64,000 nt of DNA from Sphaerochaetaceae bacterium (GTDB taxonomy: Bacteria; Spirochaetota; Spirochaetia; Sphaerochaetales; Sphaerochaetaceae): assembly GCA_028532765.1 (NCBI GenBank), contig JAQQAR010000026.1, positions 1 to 64,000 of the forward strand, given 5' to 3'. The notes beneath the pieces are model-generated. The model searched no databases, was not told the origin of the DNA, and saw only the letters and a program-made list of their open reading frames with translations. The translations under genes and the position numbers were made by a program. Shown one piece after another: positions 29,335 to 38,065 of this stretch (position 1 is the first letter of the stretch; each line of letters begins with the position of its first letter).

Positions 29335-29880
29335 ATGAAACGGAAATGCTTGCTCTCCATTGGCGGTATTCTGGCTATGCTTGTCATGCTTACTTCCTGT
29401 GCTACAACGGGAAAGTACCCTCCTTTGGATACTGTCAGCTCTCTGAATCTTGACCGATATCTGGGTTCCTGGTATGAGATTGCTCGATATCAGCATCGTT
29501 TTGAGAAGAACCTGGTGGGGGCAAAAGCTGATTATTCCCTCAGGGATGATGGCAGAATACAAGTGGTCAATAGCGGTATCAAGGGAGACCTGGAGGGAAA
29601 GATCACATCAGTCAAGGCAGTAGCATGGAGACCTGATGAGGGAGTTCCAGGCCGCTTGAAGGTGCGATTCTTTGGCCTCTTCACCTCCGATTATCTTGTC
29701 TTTGGATTGGATGAGAATTACCAGTGGGCACTGGTTGGCAGTGATGACCGTGATTTCTTGTGGTTCCTTTCACGTACACCTGAGGTGAATGATGCTACAC
29801 TCGATGCCATGAAGGCGATTGCCGTAGAACAGGGATATGATATGGAAAAGCTCTTCCTGGTTCCCCAGAAAGAGCGTTGA
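29335..29880 (+). CDS. blc: Bacterial lipocalin (Blc-like) lipoprotein
   Basis: The ATG at 29335 follows an AAGG site and gives a 181-residue lipoprotein with lipobox LTSC. The lipocalin signature LGSWYEIARYQHRFEKNL and the conserved YLVFGLDENYQWALVG and LSRTPE blocks place it in the Blc family, which binds fatty acids or lysophospholipids at the outer membrane and is often stress-induced. It follows the regulator gene by 4 bp, so it may be part of the peroxide-response transcript. Confidence 0.88.
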   Translation: MKRKCLLSIGGILAMLVMLTSCATTGKYPPLDTVSSLNLDRYLGSWYEIARYQHRFEKNLVGAKADYSLRDDGRIQVVNSGIKGDLEGKITSVKAVAWRPDEGVPGRLKVRFFGLFTSDYLVFGLDENYQWALVGSDDRDFLWFLSRTPEVNDATLDAMKAIAVEQGYDMEKLFLVPQKER

Positions 29881-29902
29881 TTATTGATAATTCGTTTTCG
29901 TT

Positions 29903-29939
29903 GGGAAGGTGCTTCTTGTGAGGTGCCTTCCCGTTTTTT
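29903..29939 (+). terminator. Intrinsic terminator after the gpx/ohrR/blc operon
   Basis: GGGAAGG (29903-29909) pairs with CCTTCCC (29926-29932), followed by G and six T residues. It lies between the convergent lipocalin and pflA genes. Confidence 0.8.
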
Positions 29940-30705
29940 AGCCAACCTTTGTCTGTGAATCTTCATCCTTGTAAGAGGTCATCAGAACATGAAGGCCTTG
30001 CTTCTCAAAAATGGAACGTGCCATTGACAGTTCTTCTCTGGTGGGTTCCTGTACATCTGCCAATGAGTAGGTGAGATGCAATTGCTCCCATTTGTACTGT
30101 CCCATGCGATGGTAGGGAAGCAGCTCTACCTGCTCAATGCAGCTGAAGGAGGTGAGGAAAGAAGCCAAGTCTTCCAACTTTTTTTCTACCAGCGTCCAGG
30201 AAGGGACAAGTACATGACGCAGCCAGACCCGCTTCTTGATTTTCTGCAGGTAGGAGAGAGTTGCAAGCGTATTGGCATTGCCCATACCGGTAAGGCTGAA
30301 GCAGAGTTTATCATCCAGGCTCTTGATATCGAGCAAGACCATATCCACTGCATCCAGTACCGGTTTTGAGATTTCCAAGGGAACGCTTCCTGCTGTATCC
30401 AATGCCGTGTGGATCCCCTCTCTCTTCAGACGGCCTATGAGCTCCAGGGCAAACTCTGGTTGTCTCAGTGGCTCTCCGCCACTGATAGTAACCCCTCCAT
30501 CCTTGATGAAGTTCTTGTAGCTGAGGATGTCATGGACCACTTCATCGACACTTTGAGAAGTGCCACCTTTCATGTTCCACGTGTCTGGATTGTGGCAGTA
30601 TCGACAACGCAGGGAGCATCCCTGCAGAAAGACGACATACCTGAGTCCCGGTCCGTCCAATGTCCCAAAACTCTCAACACTATGAATGTTTCCCTGTACG
30701 CTCAT
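29938..30705 (-). CDS. pflA: Pyruvate formate-lyase activating enzyme
   Basis: The radical-SAM enzyme installs the glycyl radical on PflB. The 255-residue protein from ATG 30705 (AAGGAGG 6 nt upstream) has the SAM/iron-sulfur motif CSLRCRYCHNPDTW (Cys triad CX3CX2C), and the GGEP motif. The frame is open 20 codons further upstream but the family starts near MSVQGNIHS. It follows pflB on the minus strand by 10 bp. Confidence 0.95.
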   Translation of the reverse strand: MSVQGNIHSVESFGTLDGPGLRYVVFLQGCSLRCRYCHNPDTWNMKGGTSQSVDEVVHDILSYKNFIKDGGVTISGGEPLRQPEFALELIGRLKREGIHTALDTAGSVPLEISKPVLDAVDMVLLDIKSLDDKLCFSLTGMGNANTLATLSYLQKIKKRVWLRHVLVPSWTLVEKKLEDLASFLTSFSCIEQVELLPYHRMGQYKWEQLHLTYSLADVQEPTREELSMARSIFEKQGLHVLMTSYKDEDSQTKVG

Positions 30706-30715
30706 ACATACCTCC

Positions 30716-32920
30716 TTACAGGCTTCCGTGGAAGGTGCGGTTGATGACATCAAGCTGTTGTTCACGGGTGAGCTTGATGAAGTTCACTGCATATCCACTT
30801 ACCCTGATCGTTAGTTGGGGATATTTTTCTGGGTGGTCCATGGCATCGAGCAATGTCTCCTTCTCCATGACATTCACGTTGATATGGTGTCCTTCCTCGA
30901 TAAAATATCCATCCAGGAGTGTGACCAGGTTTGCCACCTGCATCTGCTTATCCTTTCCAAGGGTCTGCGGGATGATCGAGAAGGTGTAACTGATTCCATC
31001 CTGCGCATCGTCATAGGAGAGTTTCGCCACACTCTTCATACTCGCAACACACCCCTTCTTGTCCCGTCCGTGCATCGGGTTTGCACCCGGAGCAAACGGC
31101 TCGCCAGCCTTTCTTCCATCCGGGGTACTCCCTGTCTTCTTCCCATAGACCACGTTGCTGGTGATGGTAAGGACAGAGAGGGTGGGGATACTCTTGCGGT
31201 AGGTCGTATGCCGCCTCATCTTGGTAATGAAACCTCTTACCAGATCCTTGGCAATTGCATCAACCTGCTCGTCATTGTTTCCGTAGGTGGGGAAGTCTCC
31301 TTCAATCTCAAAATCGACAGCAAGTCCCCGCTCATCCCTGATAGGTCTTACCTTTGCATACTTGATGGCTGAGAGGCTGTCGGCAACGACACTCAATCCA
31401 GCGATTCCCCCTGCCATGGTACGCATTACCTGTACATCATGCAGGGCCATTTCAAGTCTTTCATAGCTGTACTTGTCATGCATGTAGTGGATGACATTCA
31501 AGGTATCGATATACAGTTTTGCAAGCCAGCTGCTCATCGCCTCATAGCGGTCCATAACGGTGTCATAGTCAAGAACATCATCACCCACTGGAGCCAGTTT
31601 AGGTCCAATCTGTTCCCCGCTCTTCTCATCCCTTCCCCCGTTGATTGCGTAGAGCAAGGTCTTTGCCAGATTCACCCGAGCACCAAAGAATTGCATCTGC
31701 TTGCCCAACTCCATGGCTGAGACACAGCAGGCAATGCCGTAGTCATCACCGTAATCCTTCCTCATCAGGTCATCGTTTTCATACTGGATCGAGGAGGTCT
31801 CGATGGAGAGACGGGCACAGAACTTCTTGAAGGACTGTGGAAGACGGTCACTCCAGAGTACAGTCAGGTTTGGTTCAGGGGCAGGACCAAGATTGGTAAG
31901 GCTGTGCAGGAACCGGTAGCTCATTTTGGTAACCAGATGACGTCCATCGTGGCCAACACCGCCAATGGATTCAGTAACCCAGGTGGGGTCGCCACTGAAC
32001 AGCTCATCATAGGAGGGGGTCCTGAGGAATCGAATGATTCGGAGCTTCATGATGAAATGATCCACCAATTCCTGGATTTCCGATTCACTGAAACGGCCGC
32101 TCCCCAGATCTTTCTCTGCATAGATGTCAAGGAAGGTGGAGACCCTTCCCAGGCTCATAGCAGCTCCGTTCTGTTCCTTGGTTGCTGCAAGGAAGGCAAA
32201 ATACAACCACTGGATGGCTTCCTTTGTATCGGTTGCGGGCTTTGAGATATCATAGCCATAGGTGGCTGCCATCTCTTTCAGCTCCAGAAGGCTGCGGATT
32301 TGCTCACTGAGTTCCTCACGGTCGCGGATAACCTCCTCAGTCATTGCATCAAAGTGGAAATTATCCTTTGCTCGCTGCTTTTCCTTGATCAGGTAATCGA
32401 TACCATAGAGGGGAACTCTTCGATAGTCACCGATGATCCTTCCCCTCCCATATGCATCGGGAAGTCCTGTGATGATGCCGCTGTGACGCACCTTACGCAT
32501 CTGTTCTGTGTATACATCGAAGACTCCGTCATTGTGTGTCTTGCGATACTTGAATACTTCATCGATGGACTCTGGAAGGGTACGATCGTAGGCTTTCAAC
32601 TCGGTATGTACCAGTCTGATACCTCCAAATGGCATGATGGCACGCTTGAGGGGCTCATCGGTCTGCAAGCCGACAATTTGCTCAAGATCTCGGTTGATGT
32701 ATCCATCCTTGTGGCTGACAATAGTGGATATGGTATGTTCATCGATGTCATACATGCCGCCACGCCGGCGCTCGACCTCGAGTAGTTCCTTGAGTTCTCC
32801 CCACAGTTTCTCTGTCCGTTCAGTGGGCCCTGCAAGGAAAGATTCGTCCCCGTCATAGGGGGTGTAGTGCTCTGTGATGTACTTTCTTGTATTGATTTCG
32901 TAATATGTATCTTCACTCAT
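30716..32920 (-). CDS. pflB: Formate C-acetyltransferase (pyruvate formate-lyase)
   Basis: PflB cleaves pyruvate with CoA to acetyl-CoA and formate under anaerobic conditions. The 734-residue protein has the adjacent catalytic cysteines in [12 protein letters not shown] and the glycyl-radical loop RVSGYAVNF near the C-terminus, so it is a true PFL and not a glycerol dehydratase paralogue. The gene is divergent from an FNR-like regulator gene with an FNR/CRP-type palindrome between. Confidence 0.97.
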   Translation of the reverse strand: MSEDTYYEINTRKYITEHYTPYDGDESFLAGPTERTEKLWGELKELLEVERRRGGMYDIDEHTISTIVSHKDGYINRDLEQIVGLQTDEPLKRAIMPFGGIRLVHTELKAYDRTLPESIDEVFKYRKTHNDGVFDVYTEQMRKVRHSGIITGLPDAYGRGRIIGDYRRVPLYGIDYLIKEKQRAKDNFHFDAMTEEVIRDREELSEQIRSLLELKEMAATYGYDISKPATDTKEAIQWLYFAFLAATKEQNGAAMSLGRVSTFLDIYAEKDLGSGRFSESEIQELVDHFIMKLRIIRFLRTPSYDELFSGDPTWVTESIGGVGHDGRHLVTKMSYRFLHSLTNLGPAPEPNLTVLWSDRLPQSFKKFCARLSIETSSIQYENDDLMRKDYGDDYGIACCVSAMELGKQMQFFGARVNLAKTLLYAINGGRDEKSGEQIGPKLAPVGDDVLDYDTVMDRYEAMSSWLAKLYIDTLNVIHYMHDKYSYERLEMALHDVQVMRTMAGGIAGLSVVADSLSAIKYAKVRPIRDERGLAVDFEIEGDFPTYGNNDEQVDAIAKDLVRGFITKMRRHTTYRKSIPTLSVLTITSNVVYGKKTGSTPDGRKAGEPFAPGANPMHGRDKKGCVASMKSVAKLSYDDAQDGISYTFSIIPQTLGKDKQMQVANLVTLLDGYFIEEGHHINVNVMEKETLLDAMDHPEKYPQLTIRVSGYAVNFIKLTREQQLDVINRTFHGSL

Positions 32921-32992
32921 GGTGTTTCCCCTTTCAATAAGTTTTCGTATACTTCAGATACGTTAGATGTACCATGATGACGATTTTTGTTC

Positions 32993-33008
32993 TGTGATTG
33001 AAATCACA
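32993..33008. promoter_or_regulatory. FNR/CRP-type palindrome between pflB and its divergent regulator
   Basis: The 16-bp sequence TGTGATTGAAATCACA is a perfect palindrome apart from the central four bases. It lies about 73 bp upstream of the pflB ATG and 33 bp upstream of the regulator start, so one bound dimer could activate pflB and autorepress the regulator. Its TGTGA half-sites fit Crp; TGAT-N4-ATCA also fits FNR. Confidence 0.75.
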
Positions 33009-33040
33009 AACCAAGTAAAAAAGTAGGAGTTAGAAATACT

Positions 33041-33754
33041 GTGTCCAATGTATGTGATGGTTGTAGTAATGATCTCTGCCTGAGAAATGTACCACTCTTC
33101 TCTTCTTTGCAACGTGATGCCGTGCATGCGCTCACCAGTGAGATGGAACACCGTCGCTACAAGAAGGGAGAGATTATTGTACGGGAAGGAGAGAAGGCCT
33201 CTGCTTTTACTGTTATCAGGGAGGGGAGTGCCAAGGCATATCGCATCACACCGGACGGAAGAGAACAAATCCTCTATATCTTTCCTGCAAACGACTATTT
33301 TGGTGCCAGATTCCTGTTCACAGAAGAGCGGGTTCCCTATACGGTGGAAGCTTTGGAGCCAACAACGGTTTGTATCCTGAACAAGACCAATTTCGCCAAT
33401 CTACTGGCTGAACACAGTCAAGTTGCCATCGAGATCATTGAGGCCATGGCAAACCGGATGAGCCGGCTTGAGAGTGCCATGCAAAGTATGGGGGGGCGCA
33501 ATGCCGATATGAGGATTGCCAGCCTCCTTCTGGAGTTCAAGGAATCGTATGGTCACTATAATGGCAATTTCCTTGAAATAACCCTCCCATTGAGTAGGGA
33601 GGGCCTTGCCAATTATCTGGGGATTGCACGGGAGACGCTGAGCCGGAAACTCACACAATTCGAGGAAGAAGGGATCATTCTAGCCGTGGGGAACCGTGTG
33701 ATCCGGATATTGGATATTGAAAGACTCACAGAACTCTCATTCTTTGTTGACTAA
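33041..33754 (+). CDS. FNR-like Crp/Fnr-family regulator with cysteine cluster
   Basis: The 237-residue protein (GTG start, AGGAG about 11 nt upstream) has Cys5, Cys8 and Cys13 at the N-terminus and a further Cys111 in the cyclic-nucleotide-binding fold, the layout of an FNR 4Fe-4S oxygen sensor (four ligands in E. coli). The C-terminal Crp helix-turn-helix has RETLSR in the recognition helix, carrying the Glu-Ser-Arg set of FNR. It probably controls pflB through the box at 32993-33008. Iron-sulfur content is inferred, not shown. Confidence 0.82.
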   Translation: MSNVCDGCSNDLCLRNVPLFSSLQRDAVHALTSEMEHRRYKKGEIIVREGEKASAFTVIREGSAKAYRITPDGREQILYIFPANDYFGARFLFTEERVPYTVEALEPTTVCILNKTNFANLLAEHSQVAIEIIEAMANRMSRLESAMQSMGGRNADMRIASLLLEFKESYGHYNGNFLEITLPLSREGLANYLGIARETLSRKLTQFEEEGIILAVGNRVIRILDIERLTELSFFVD

Positions 33755-33761
33755 GTATCGG

Positions 33762-34295
33762 TTACTGCTTGCTTGCTCTCTCATAGATAGCCTCAATCTC
33801 TTCCTTGCCCATCATTTTAGAGAGAAGGAATGCTATGATGATGATGCCTGGAATATCGATAAGCAACCGGGTAAGTGCAAATGGTGCTCCCAAGGCTGAG
33901 AATTCGAAGAGAATCATTGGTATCTTGGTTGTGGACCATGCCCCGATGAAGATAAGGATATTGGAGAATGTCACTCCCTTTTTCATAAACACCGCTGCCA
34001 CAGGGAAAGCTCCGTACAGGGGGCCTGCAGCAGCAGAACCAATGAAAAGGGAGAGTAGTATACCTTTCAATCCACTCCCTTTCCCCATATATCTTACCAT
34101 TGTCTGTTTGGGGACCCATACATCAAGCAGACCAAGCAGAATGAAGATTGGGGGTATGACCAATAACATTTCCTTTAATTGCATGACCGTAATATTGAAT
34201 ACGCCTGTTCCCAACTCTTTATTGAATAGGCTGACAATCCCCAACAGTACCAGAACAAGCAGGAATGCGCTGTAGCGTTTTACCAGAGTTGTCAT
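33762..34295 (-). CDS. YraQ/DUF318-like permease half (second ORF)
   Basis: The 177-residue membrane protein has about four helices and an AAAGPLYGAFPVAAVFMKKG segment that resembles the repeated core of YraQ-type (DUF318, ArsP-related) permeases. Usual YraQ proteins are one chain of about 330 residues with two such halves; here each half is a separate ORF and the two overlap by 4 bp. It converges with the FNR-like gene with 7 bp between stops. The transported compound is unknown. Confidence 0.65.
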   Translation of the reverse strand: MTTLVKRYSAFLLVLVLLGIVSLFNKELGTGVFNITVMQLKEMLLVIPPIFILLGLLDVWVPKQTMVRYMGKGSGLKGILLSLFIGSAAAGPLYGAFPVAAVFMKKGVTFSNILIFIGAWSTTKIPMILFEFSALGAPFALTRLLIDIPGIIIIAFLLSKMMGKEEIEAIYERASKQ

Positions 34296-34777
34296 AACAC
34301 CACCTCCAGAACTGTTCCGATTGCAAAGGCAACAATAAATGAGAATATGAATGCAAGTGTATTTCTATAAAGCGTCAAGCGCTTTCCAAAGTACTGTATC
34401 TCTATGGGTAGGGTTACTACACCCACCATCATCAGCGTTGAGATGAAGGCTGCGATCTGCATATAGCCAGCCCCTCCCTCAAGAAGCAAGGCAGCGGTGG
34501 GGAATGCCACAAAACCTGGTATGAGGGTAACTGAGCCTACAATGGCAGCAAGGACAACACCAATCCATCCAGAGTCCTTGCCAATAATCCTTACAATGGT
34601 CTCATGGTCGAGGATGCTGAGCAGGAGACTGACGAATAGAATAACGACAAGAAATTGGGGAAGAATATTCTCAAATGCTCTCCACGCTTTTAAAAGCGCT
34701 TTCTTTGTCTTTTCCCTGTCCTTGAGAAATGAGAGTACCAATAAAAGTGCTGTAACACTATAGAGTATCAAGTTCAT
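34292..34777 (-). CDS. YraQ/DUF318-like permease half (first ORF)
   Basis: The start at ATG 34777 (AAGGA upstream) gives 161 residues with about four helices and IVGSVTLIPGFVAFPTAALLLEGG, the same core motif as in the downstream half. The open frame extends ten codons upstream without a ribosome site. Together the two chains match one YraQ permease in length, so they probably assemble as a heterodimer or result from a fixed split of the ancestral gene. Confidence 0.65.
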   Translation of the reverse strand: MNLILYSVTALLLVLSFLKDREKTKKALLKAWRAFENILPQFLVVILFVSLLLSILDHETIVRIIGKDSGWIGVVLAAIVGSVTLIPGFVAFPTAALLLEGGAGYMQIAAFISTLMMVGVVTLPIEIQYFGKRLTLYRNTLAFIFSFIVAFAIGTVLEVVL

Positions 34778-34807
34778 GTGAAGGTCCTTACAGTAAAGAT
34801 AGAACAA

Positions 34808-34836
34808 TGTATAGCAAATTTACTTGCTATTGACAA
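34808..34836 (-). promoter_or_regulatory. Sigma-70-type promoter with operator-like inverted repeat in the spacer
   Basis: On the minus strand TTGTCA (34836-34831), a 17-bp spacer and TATACA (34813-34808) make a strong promoter for the split permease. The repeat ATAGCAA-N6-TTGCTAT (34811-34830) has perfect 7-bp arms and fills the spacer, so a bound repressor would block RNA polymerase. Confidence 0.7.
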
Positions 34837-34992
34837 TCATATGTGCATATATTATGGGTATAACACATGAATAAGGGCATTGACGTCCCTTCGATGTAGA
34901 TAGGTCTCCCATTATTTCCTTGCGAAATTGCTACTGGTGGAGTACGCTTGTGATAGAAGGGAGCTAGATAATATACGAAATGGAGGTTATGT

Positions 34993-35436
34993 ATGGCAAA
35001 CGTACAATCAATTCTGGACCAAAAGGGAAGCACCGTTTACAGTATCACACCTGAGGATACCTTGGCTCATGCCCTTTTGAAACTTACCGAGCATAAGATT
35101 GGTGCACTGTTGGTACTTAATGAGAATGGGGATATCAAGGGTATTCTTTCAGAGCGTGATATCATCCGCCATTTTTCTCGCAGGCTGGAGCATTTGAACA
35201 CTGCATCCATTCCGGTGAAGGAAGTGATGACCGTTGGTGTTACCTGCATAAAGCCAGAGCAGAATCTTGATGATTGCTTGCAGCTAATGACTGCTGGCAG
35301 ATTCCGCCACCTTCCTGTGGTGAATGAAGACAAGGTGGTTGGTATGGTGTCAATTGGCGATGTTGTCAAGGCAGCTCTTGAGGAGCGTGACTTTGAGATC
35401 GGCGAATTGGAGCACTATATCACGAATGCCTACTAA
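34993..35436 (+). CDS. Tandem CBS-domain protein
   Basis: The 147-residue protein is one CBS pair (about 10-65 and 75-130), with GALLVLNENGDIKGILSERDI and RHLPVVNEDKVVGMVSIGDVV as the two halves of the Bateman fold. It has no attached effector domain, so it probably binds an adenine nucleotide and acts on a partner protein. AGGT-rich sequence lies before the ATG. It is a single gene with its own terminator; similar stand-alone CBS proteins respond to hypoxia or growth state. Confidence 0.85.
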   Translation: MANVQSILDQKGSTVYSITPEDTLAHALLKLTEHKIGALLVLNENGDIKGILSERDIIRHFSRRLEHLNTASIPVKEVMTVGVTCIKPEQNLDDCLQLMTAGRFRHLPVVNEDKVVGMVSIGDVVKAALEERDFEIGELEHYITNAY

Positions 35437-35464
35437 AAGAGGGCATATTATAAATCTTTTTCAT

Positions 35465-35493
35465 AAAAGCGCTTCACTTTCGGGGCGCTTTTT
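35465..35493 (+). terminator. Intrinsic terminator after the CBS gene
   Basis: AAAAGCGC (35465-35472) pairs with GCGCTTTT (35485-35492) around a 12-nt loop and ends in five T residues. Confidence 0.85.
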
Positions 35494-35533
35494 ATCATAC
35501 TATTTAAGTAGGAATTAAATTGAAGGAGTTTGT

Positions 35534-36757
35534 ATGGACGAGAAAAAGATCCAGCGCCTGAAAACCATAATTGAGAAATTACACGCTGGAGTTTCCAGTG
35601 ATTCGGTAAAACAGGAGTTCGAAGCAGAATTTGGAACCATCAGTGCAGAAGATTTGGCGGCAGCAGAAAAGAAACTGATCGAAGATGGTGAGATTCAAGT
35701 AGAGCAGGTACAGAAGCTCTGTGACGTACATGCTTCCATTTTTGGTGGCAGTGTGGAAGAGATTCATGGTGGAAAGACCATCGAACAAACCCCCGGCCAT
35801 CCCGCATTTGTGTTCCTGAAGGAAAATGAAGGCTTGCTCTCATTCCTCGATGGAGCGTTTTCAGCTGCAGTGAAGGCGTACAAACAAGAGAATAACGAAC
35901 GTACCAGGGCTGACCTTCTCTCAGCACTCAAGAGCCTCAGTAAGCTCGATAACCACTATTCCAGAAAGGAGAACCTTTTCTTCCCGTACTTGGAGAAGGC
36001 TGGGATAACTGCTCCTCCAAAGGTGATGTGGGGAGTTGATGACGAAATCAGGGACCTATACAAGCTCCTGATCCGTACCCTCGAATCCTCAGACAAGGTT
36101 CTCGAGACCGAACTAACCCATGTCGAAGAGCAAGTGAGAAGCATGATCGACAAGGAGAACAACATTCTTATGCCTATGCTTCAGGGTTGCATGGATAAAG
36201 ATGCCTGGTTGATTGTTGCTCGAGATAGTGCTGACATCGGATACTGCTTTAATGGTGGGATAGAAGGTGCAAGCCCCTCAGATGCAACCACGTGGTACCG
36301 CTGGAATGCAACCATGAGTGGAAAGGATGATTTTGCCTCCAAACAGGAGACAAGTGGAGAGGTTACGCTCCCTAGTGGTCATTTTACCCTGGAAGAGCTG
36401 ACATGGATGCTGAATACCATGCCTGCTGATATCACCTTTGTTGGTGCCGATGACAAGGTCCGTTTCTTCAGTGAGGGAAAGGAACGTGTATTCCCAAGAA
36501 CTCGAAGCATCATCGGACGTGATGTTGAACATTGTCATCCACCAAAGAGTCTTGCTGTTGTAGAGAAGCTGGTTTCTGACTTCAAGGCAGGAATCAAGGA
36601 CAGTGAGTCTTTCTGGATTCAGAAAGGTTCCAAGTTCATTTTGATCCGCTATTATGCAGTGAGAAACAACAACCAGGAGTACCTGGGTGTGCTAGAGGTG
36701 ACGGAAGAGATTTCTGAGCTGAGAAGCCTGGATGGTCAGAAGACATTGCTTGGTTGA
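35534..36757 (+). CDS. DUF438 / hemerythrin-like / PAS protein (COG2461)
   Basis: The 407-residue protein has an N-terminal DUF438 domain (about 5-75), a hemerythrin HHE domain (about 80-225; histidines in VHAS, GHPAF and NHYSRKENLFFP with a Glu ligand) and a C-terminal PAS domain (about 285-400). COG2461 proteins are thought to sense oxygen or redox state through the di-iron or haem site. It is cytoplasmic, monocistronic, and sits among other redox genes. Confidence 0.82.
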   Translation: MDEKKIQRLKTIIEKLHAGVSSDSVKQEFEAEFGTISAEDLAAAEKKLIEDGEIQVEQVQKLCDVHASIFGGSVEEIHGGKTIEQTPGHPAFVFLKENEGLLSFLDGAFSAAVKAYKQENNERTRADLLSALKSLSKLDNHYSRKENLFFPYLEKAGITAPPKVMWGVDDEIRDLYKLLIRTLESSDKVLETELTHVEEQVRSMIDKENNILMPMLQGCMDKDAWLIVARDSADIGYCFNGGIEGASPSDATTWYRWNATMSGKDDFASKQETSGEVTLPSGHFTLEELTWMLNTMPADITFVGADDKVRFFSEGKERVFPRTRSIIGRDVEHCHPPKSLAVVEKLVSDFKAGIKDSESFWIQKGSKFILIRYYAVRNNNQEYLGVLEVTEEISELRSLDGQKTLLG

Positions 36758-36776
36758 TCATGCAATCTGCATTTGA

Positions 36777-36816
36777 AGAGCTACAGGGCGATTACTTGTT
36801 CTGTAGCTCTTTCTTC
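36777..36816. terminator. Bidirectional hairpin between convergent genes
   Basis: A perfect 10-bp stem (AGAGCTACAG 36777-36786, CTGTAGCTCT 36801-36810) has a 14-nt loop and is followed by TTCTTCATCTT on the plus strand. The right arm lies inside the last codons of the opposing gene, so the terminator is partly coding. Confidence 0.6.
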
Positions 36817-37064
36817 ATCTTGTCGATGAATGCAATGTAGGCATAGATCTGCCCTTGGATCTCGCTGTTCTTCAATTCTCCACGTCCAACCCAATCCTGT
36901 CCTTCATAGACCGTGAGATGGTGAAGCTCTCCTTCAATATCGATGAGAGACAGGGGAGCCATCTTCTGTCGATTCTCCAGGTACAACATTGTCCTATCAT
37001 ATGATTCGTGGAATACTCTCTCTTCTCCAGTGAGGTCGGGATCAAGATTATGGGTAGTGTTCAT
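36792..37064 (-). CDS. Small conserved-looking protein of unknown function
   Basis: The 90-residue protein is hydrophilic, with EERVFHESYDRTMLYLENR in the N-terminal half and a helical, Lys-rich C-terminus. I do not recognise a family. It lies 8 bp downstream of the polyprenyl synthase gene on the same strand and is probably co-transcribed with it. Good codon usage and the operon position support it as a real gene. Confidence 0.55.
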   Translation of the reverse strand: MNTTHNLDPDLTGEERVFHESYDRTMLYLENRQKMAPLSLIDIEGELHHLTVYEGQDWVGRGELKNSEIQGQIYAYIAFIDKMKKELQNK

Positions 37065-37072
37065 AGCAATTC

Positions 37073-38059
37073 CTATACTGAGCGAGCAGATAATTTTTCA
37101 AACAGGGAAGTCAACATACGCACAACCTCAGGATTGCCGAGGCGGTGTATTTCTTCCAAGGCTCGCTTTCTATAGGATTCTGCAAGAAATTGCGCTTTTT
37201 GTATACCACCCAGTTTCTCAACCAATGTAAGAACGTTTGTTGTGGTACGCTGGTCCAGTGGGATTTTCTTGTCGCTGAGCATACTCTTCAGCTCATGTTT
37301 GCCCAACTCGTTCTCTATCTCCAGGGCACAGATGAGTGGGAGGGTAGGGATTCCACTCTTTACGTCCCCACCGGTATGTTTGCCGAGTTTCTTGCTGCTT
37401 CCGATATAATCAAGAATATCATCCTGGATCTGGAAAGCCATTCCCATGCAATAACCGATATGGTGCGCGAGTTTACTGGTTGCATCATTGATTTCCTGTA
37501 GCGCCGCTCCGCTGTAACAGCTGAGCGCAAACAGACTGGCGGTCTTACCCCCAATACGGCGCAAATACGTACTTCGGTCAATGAAGAAGTCCCCCTGCCC
37601 AGCATCCTGGTCAAGTTCACTTTCACACAGTCGCGTCAGTGCTCGTGATACAACCTGACTATCCATCCCTCGCTCTTTCCCACTGGTCAGCATCAATGCT
37701 CGCGCCAAGAGAAAATCTCCTGCCAAAACAGCTTGCTTTGCTCCAACCTTGGCAAAGACCGAGGCTCTTCCCCGTCGTTTTTGGGCACCGTCGATGATAT
37801 CATCATGTACCAAAGATGCAAGATGAATGAGTTCAATAACTGACCCCACCCTGATTGCATCCTCACTGCGATCCTCATCGCCGATCTTGCTGGTGATGAG
37901 GACCAAGGCAGGACGAAGCATCTTGCCGGTGCTGTTCACATGGTCTTCCAGGATTGGCCTGATAAAACCATGTGCTGTAGCAACAGTCTGTTCAATGGTG
38001 TTGCGGACTACCTGAAGTTGTGCTTGGATATGAGGCTCATCGTCCCAAAACTCTGACAT
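37073..38059 (-). CDS. Polyprenyl (long-chain isoprenyl) diphosphate synthase
   Basis: The 328-residue enzyme has both Asp-rich motifs, LVHDDIIDGAQKRRG (first) and FQIQDDILDYIG (second), of trans-prenyl transferases and matches the IspB/HepT group that makes the side chain of menaquinone. It starts 6 bp after the NDH-2 gene, so quinone tail synthesis and quinone reduction appear in one operon. The chain length cannot be read from the sequence with confidence. Confidence 0.88.
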   Translation of the reverse strand: MSEFWDDEPHIQAQLQVVRNTIEQTVATAHGFIRPILEDHVNSTGKMLRPALVLITSKIGDEDRSEDAIRVGSVIELIHLASLVHDDIIDGAQKRRGRASVFAKVGAKQAVLAGDFLLARALMLTSGKERGMDSQVVSRALTRLCESELDQDAGQGDFFIDRSTYLRRIGGKTASLFALSCYSGAALQEINDATSKLAHHIGYCMGMAFQIQDDILDYIGSSKKLGKHTGGDVKSGIPTLPLICALEIENELGKHELKSMLSDKKIPLDQRTTTNVLTLVEKLGGIQKAQFLAESYRKRALEEIHRLGNPEVVRMLTSLFEKLSARSV

Positions 38060-38065
38060 GATTGC

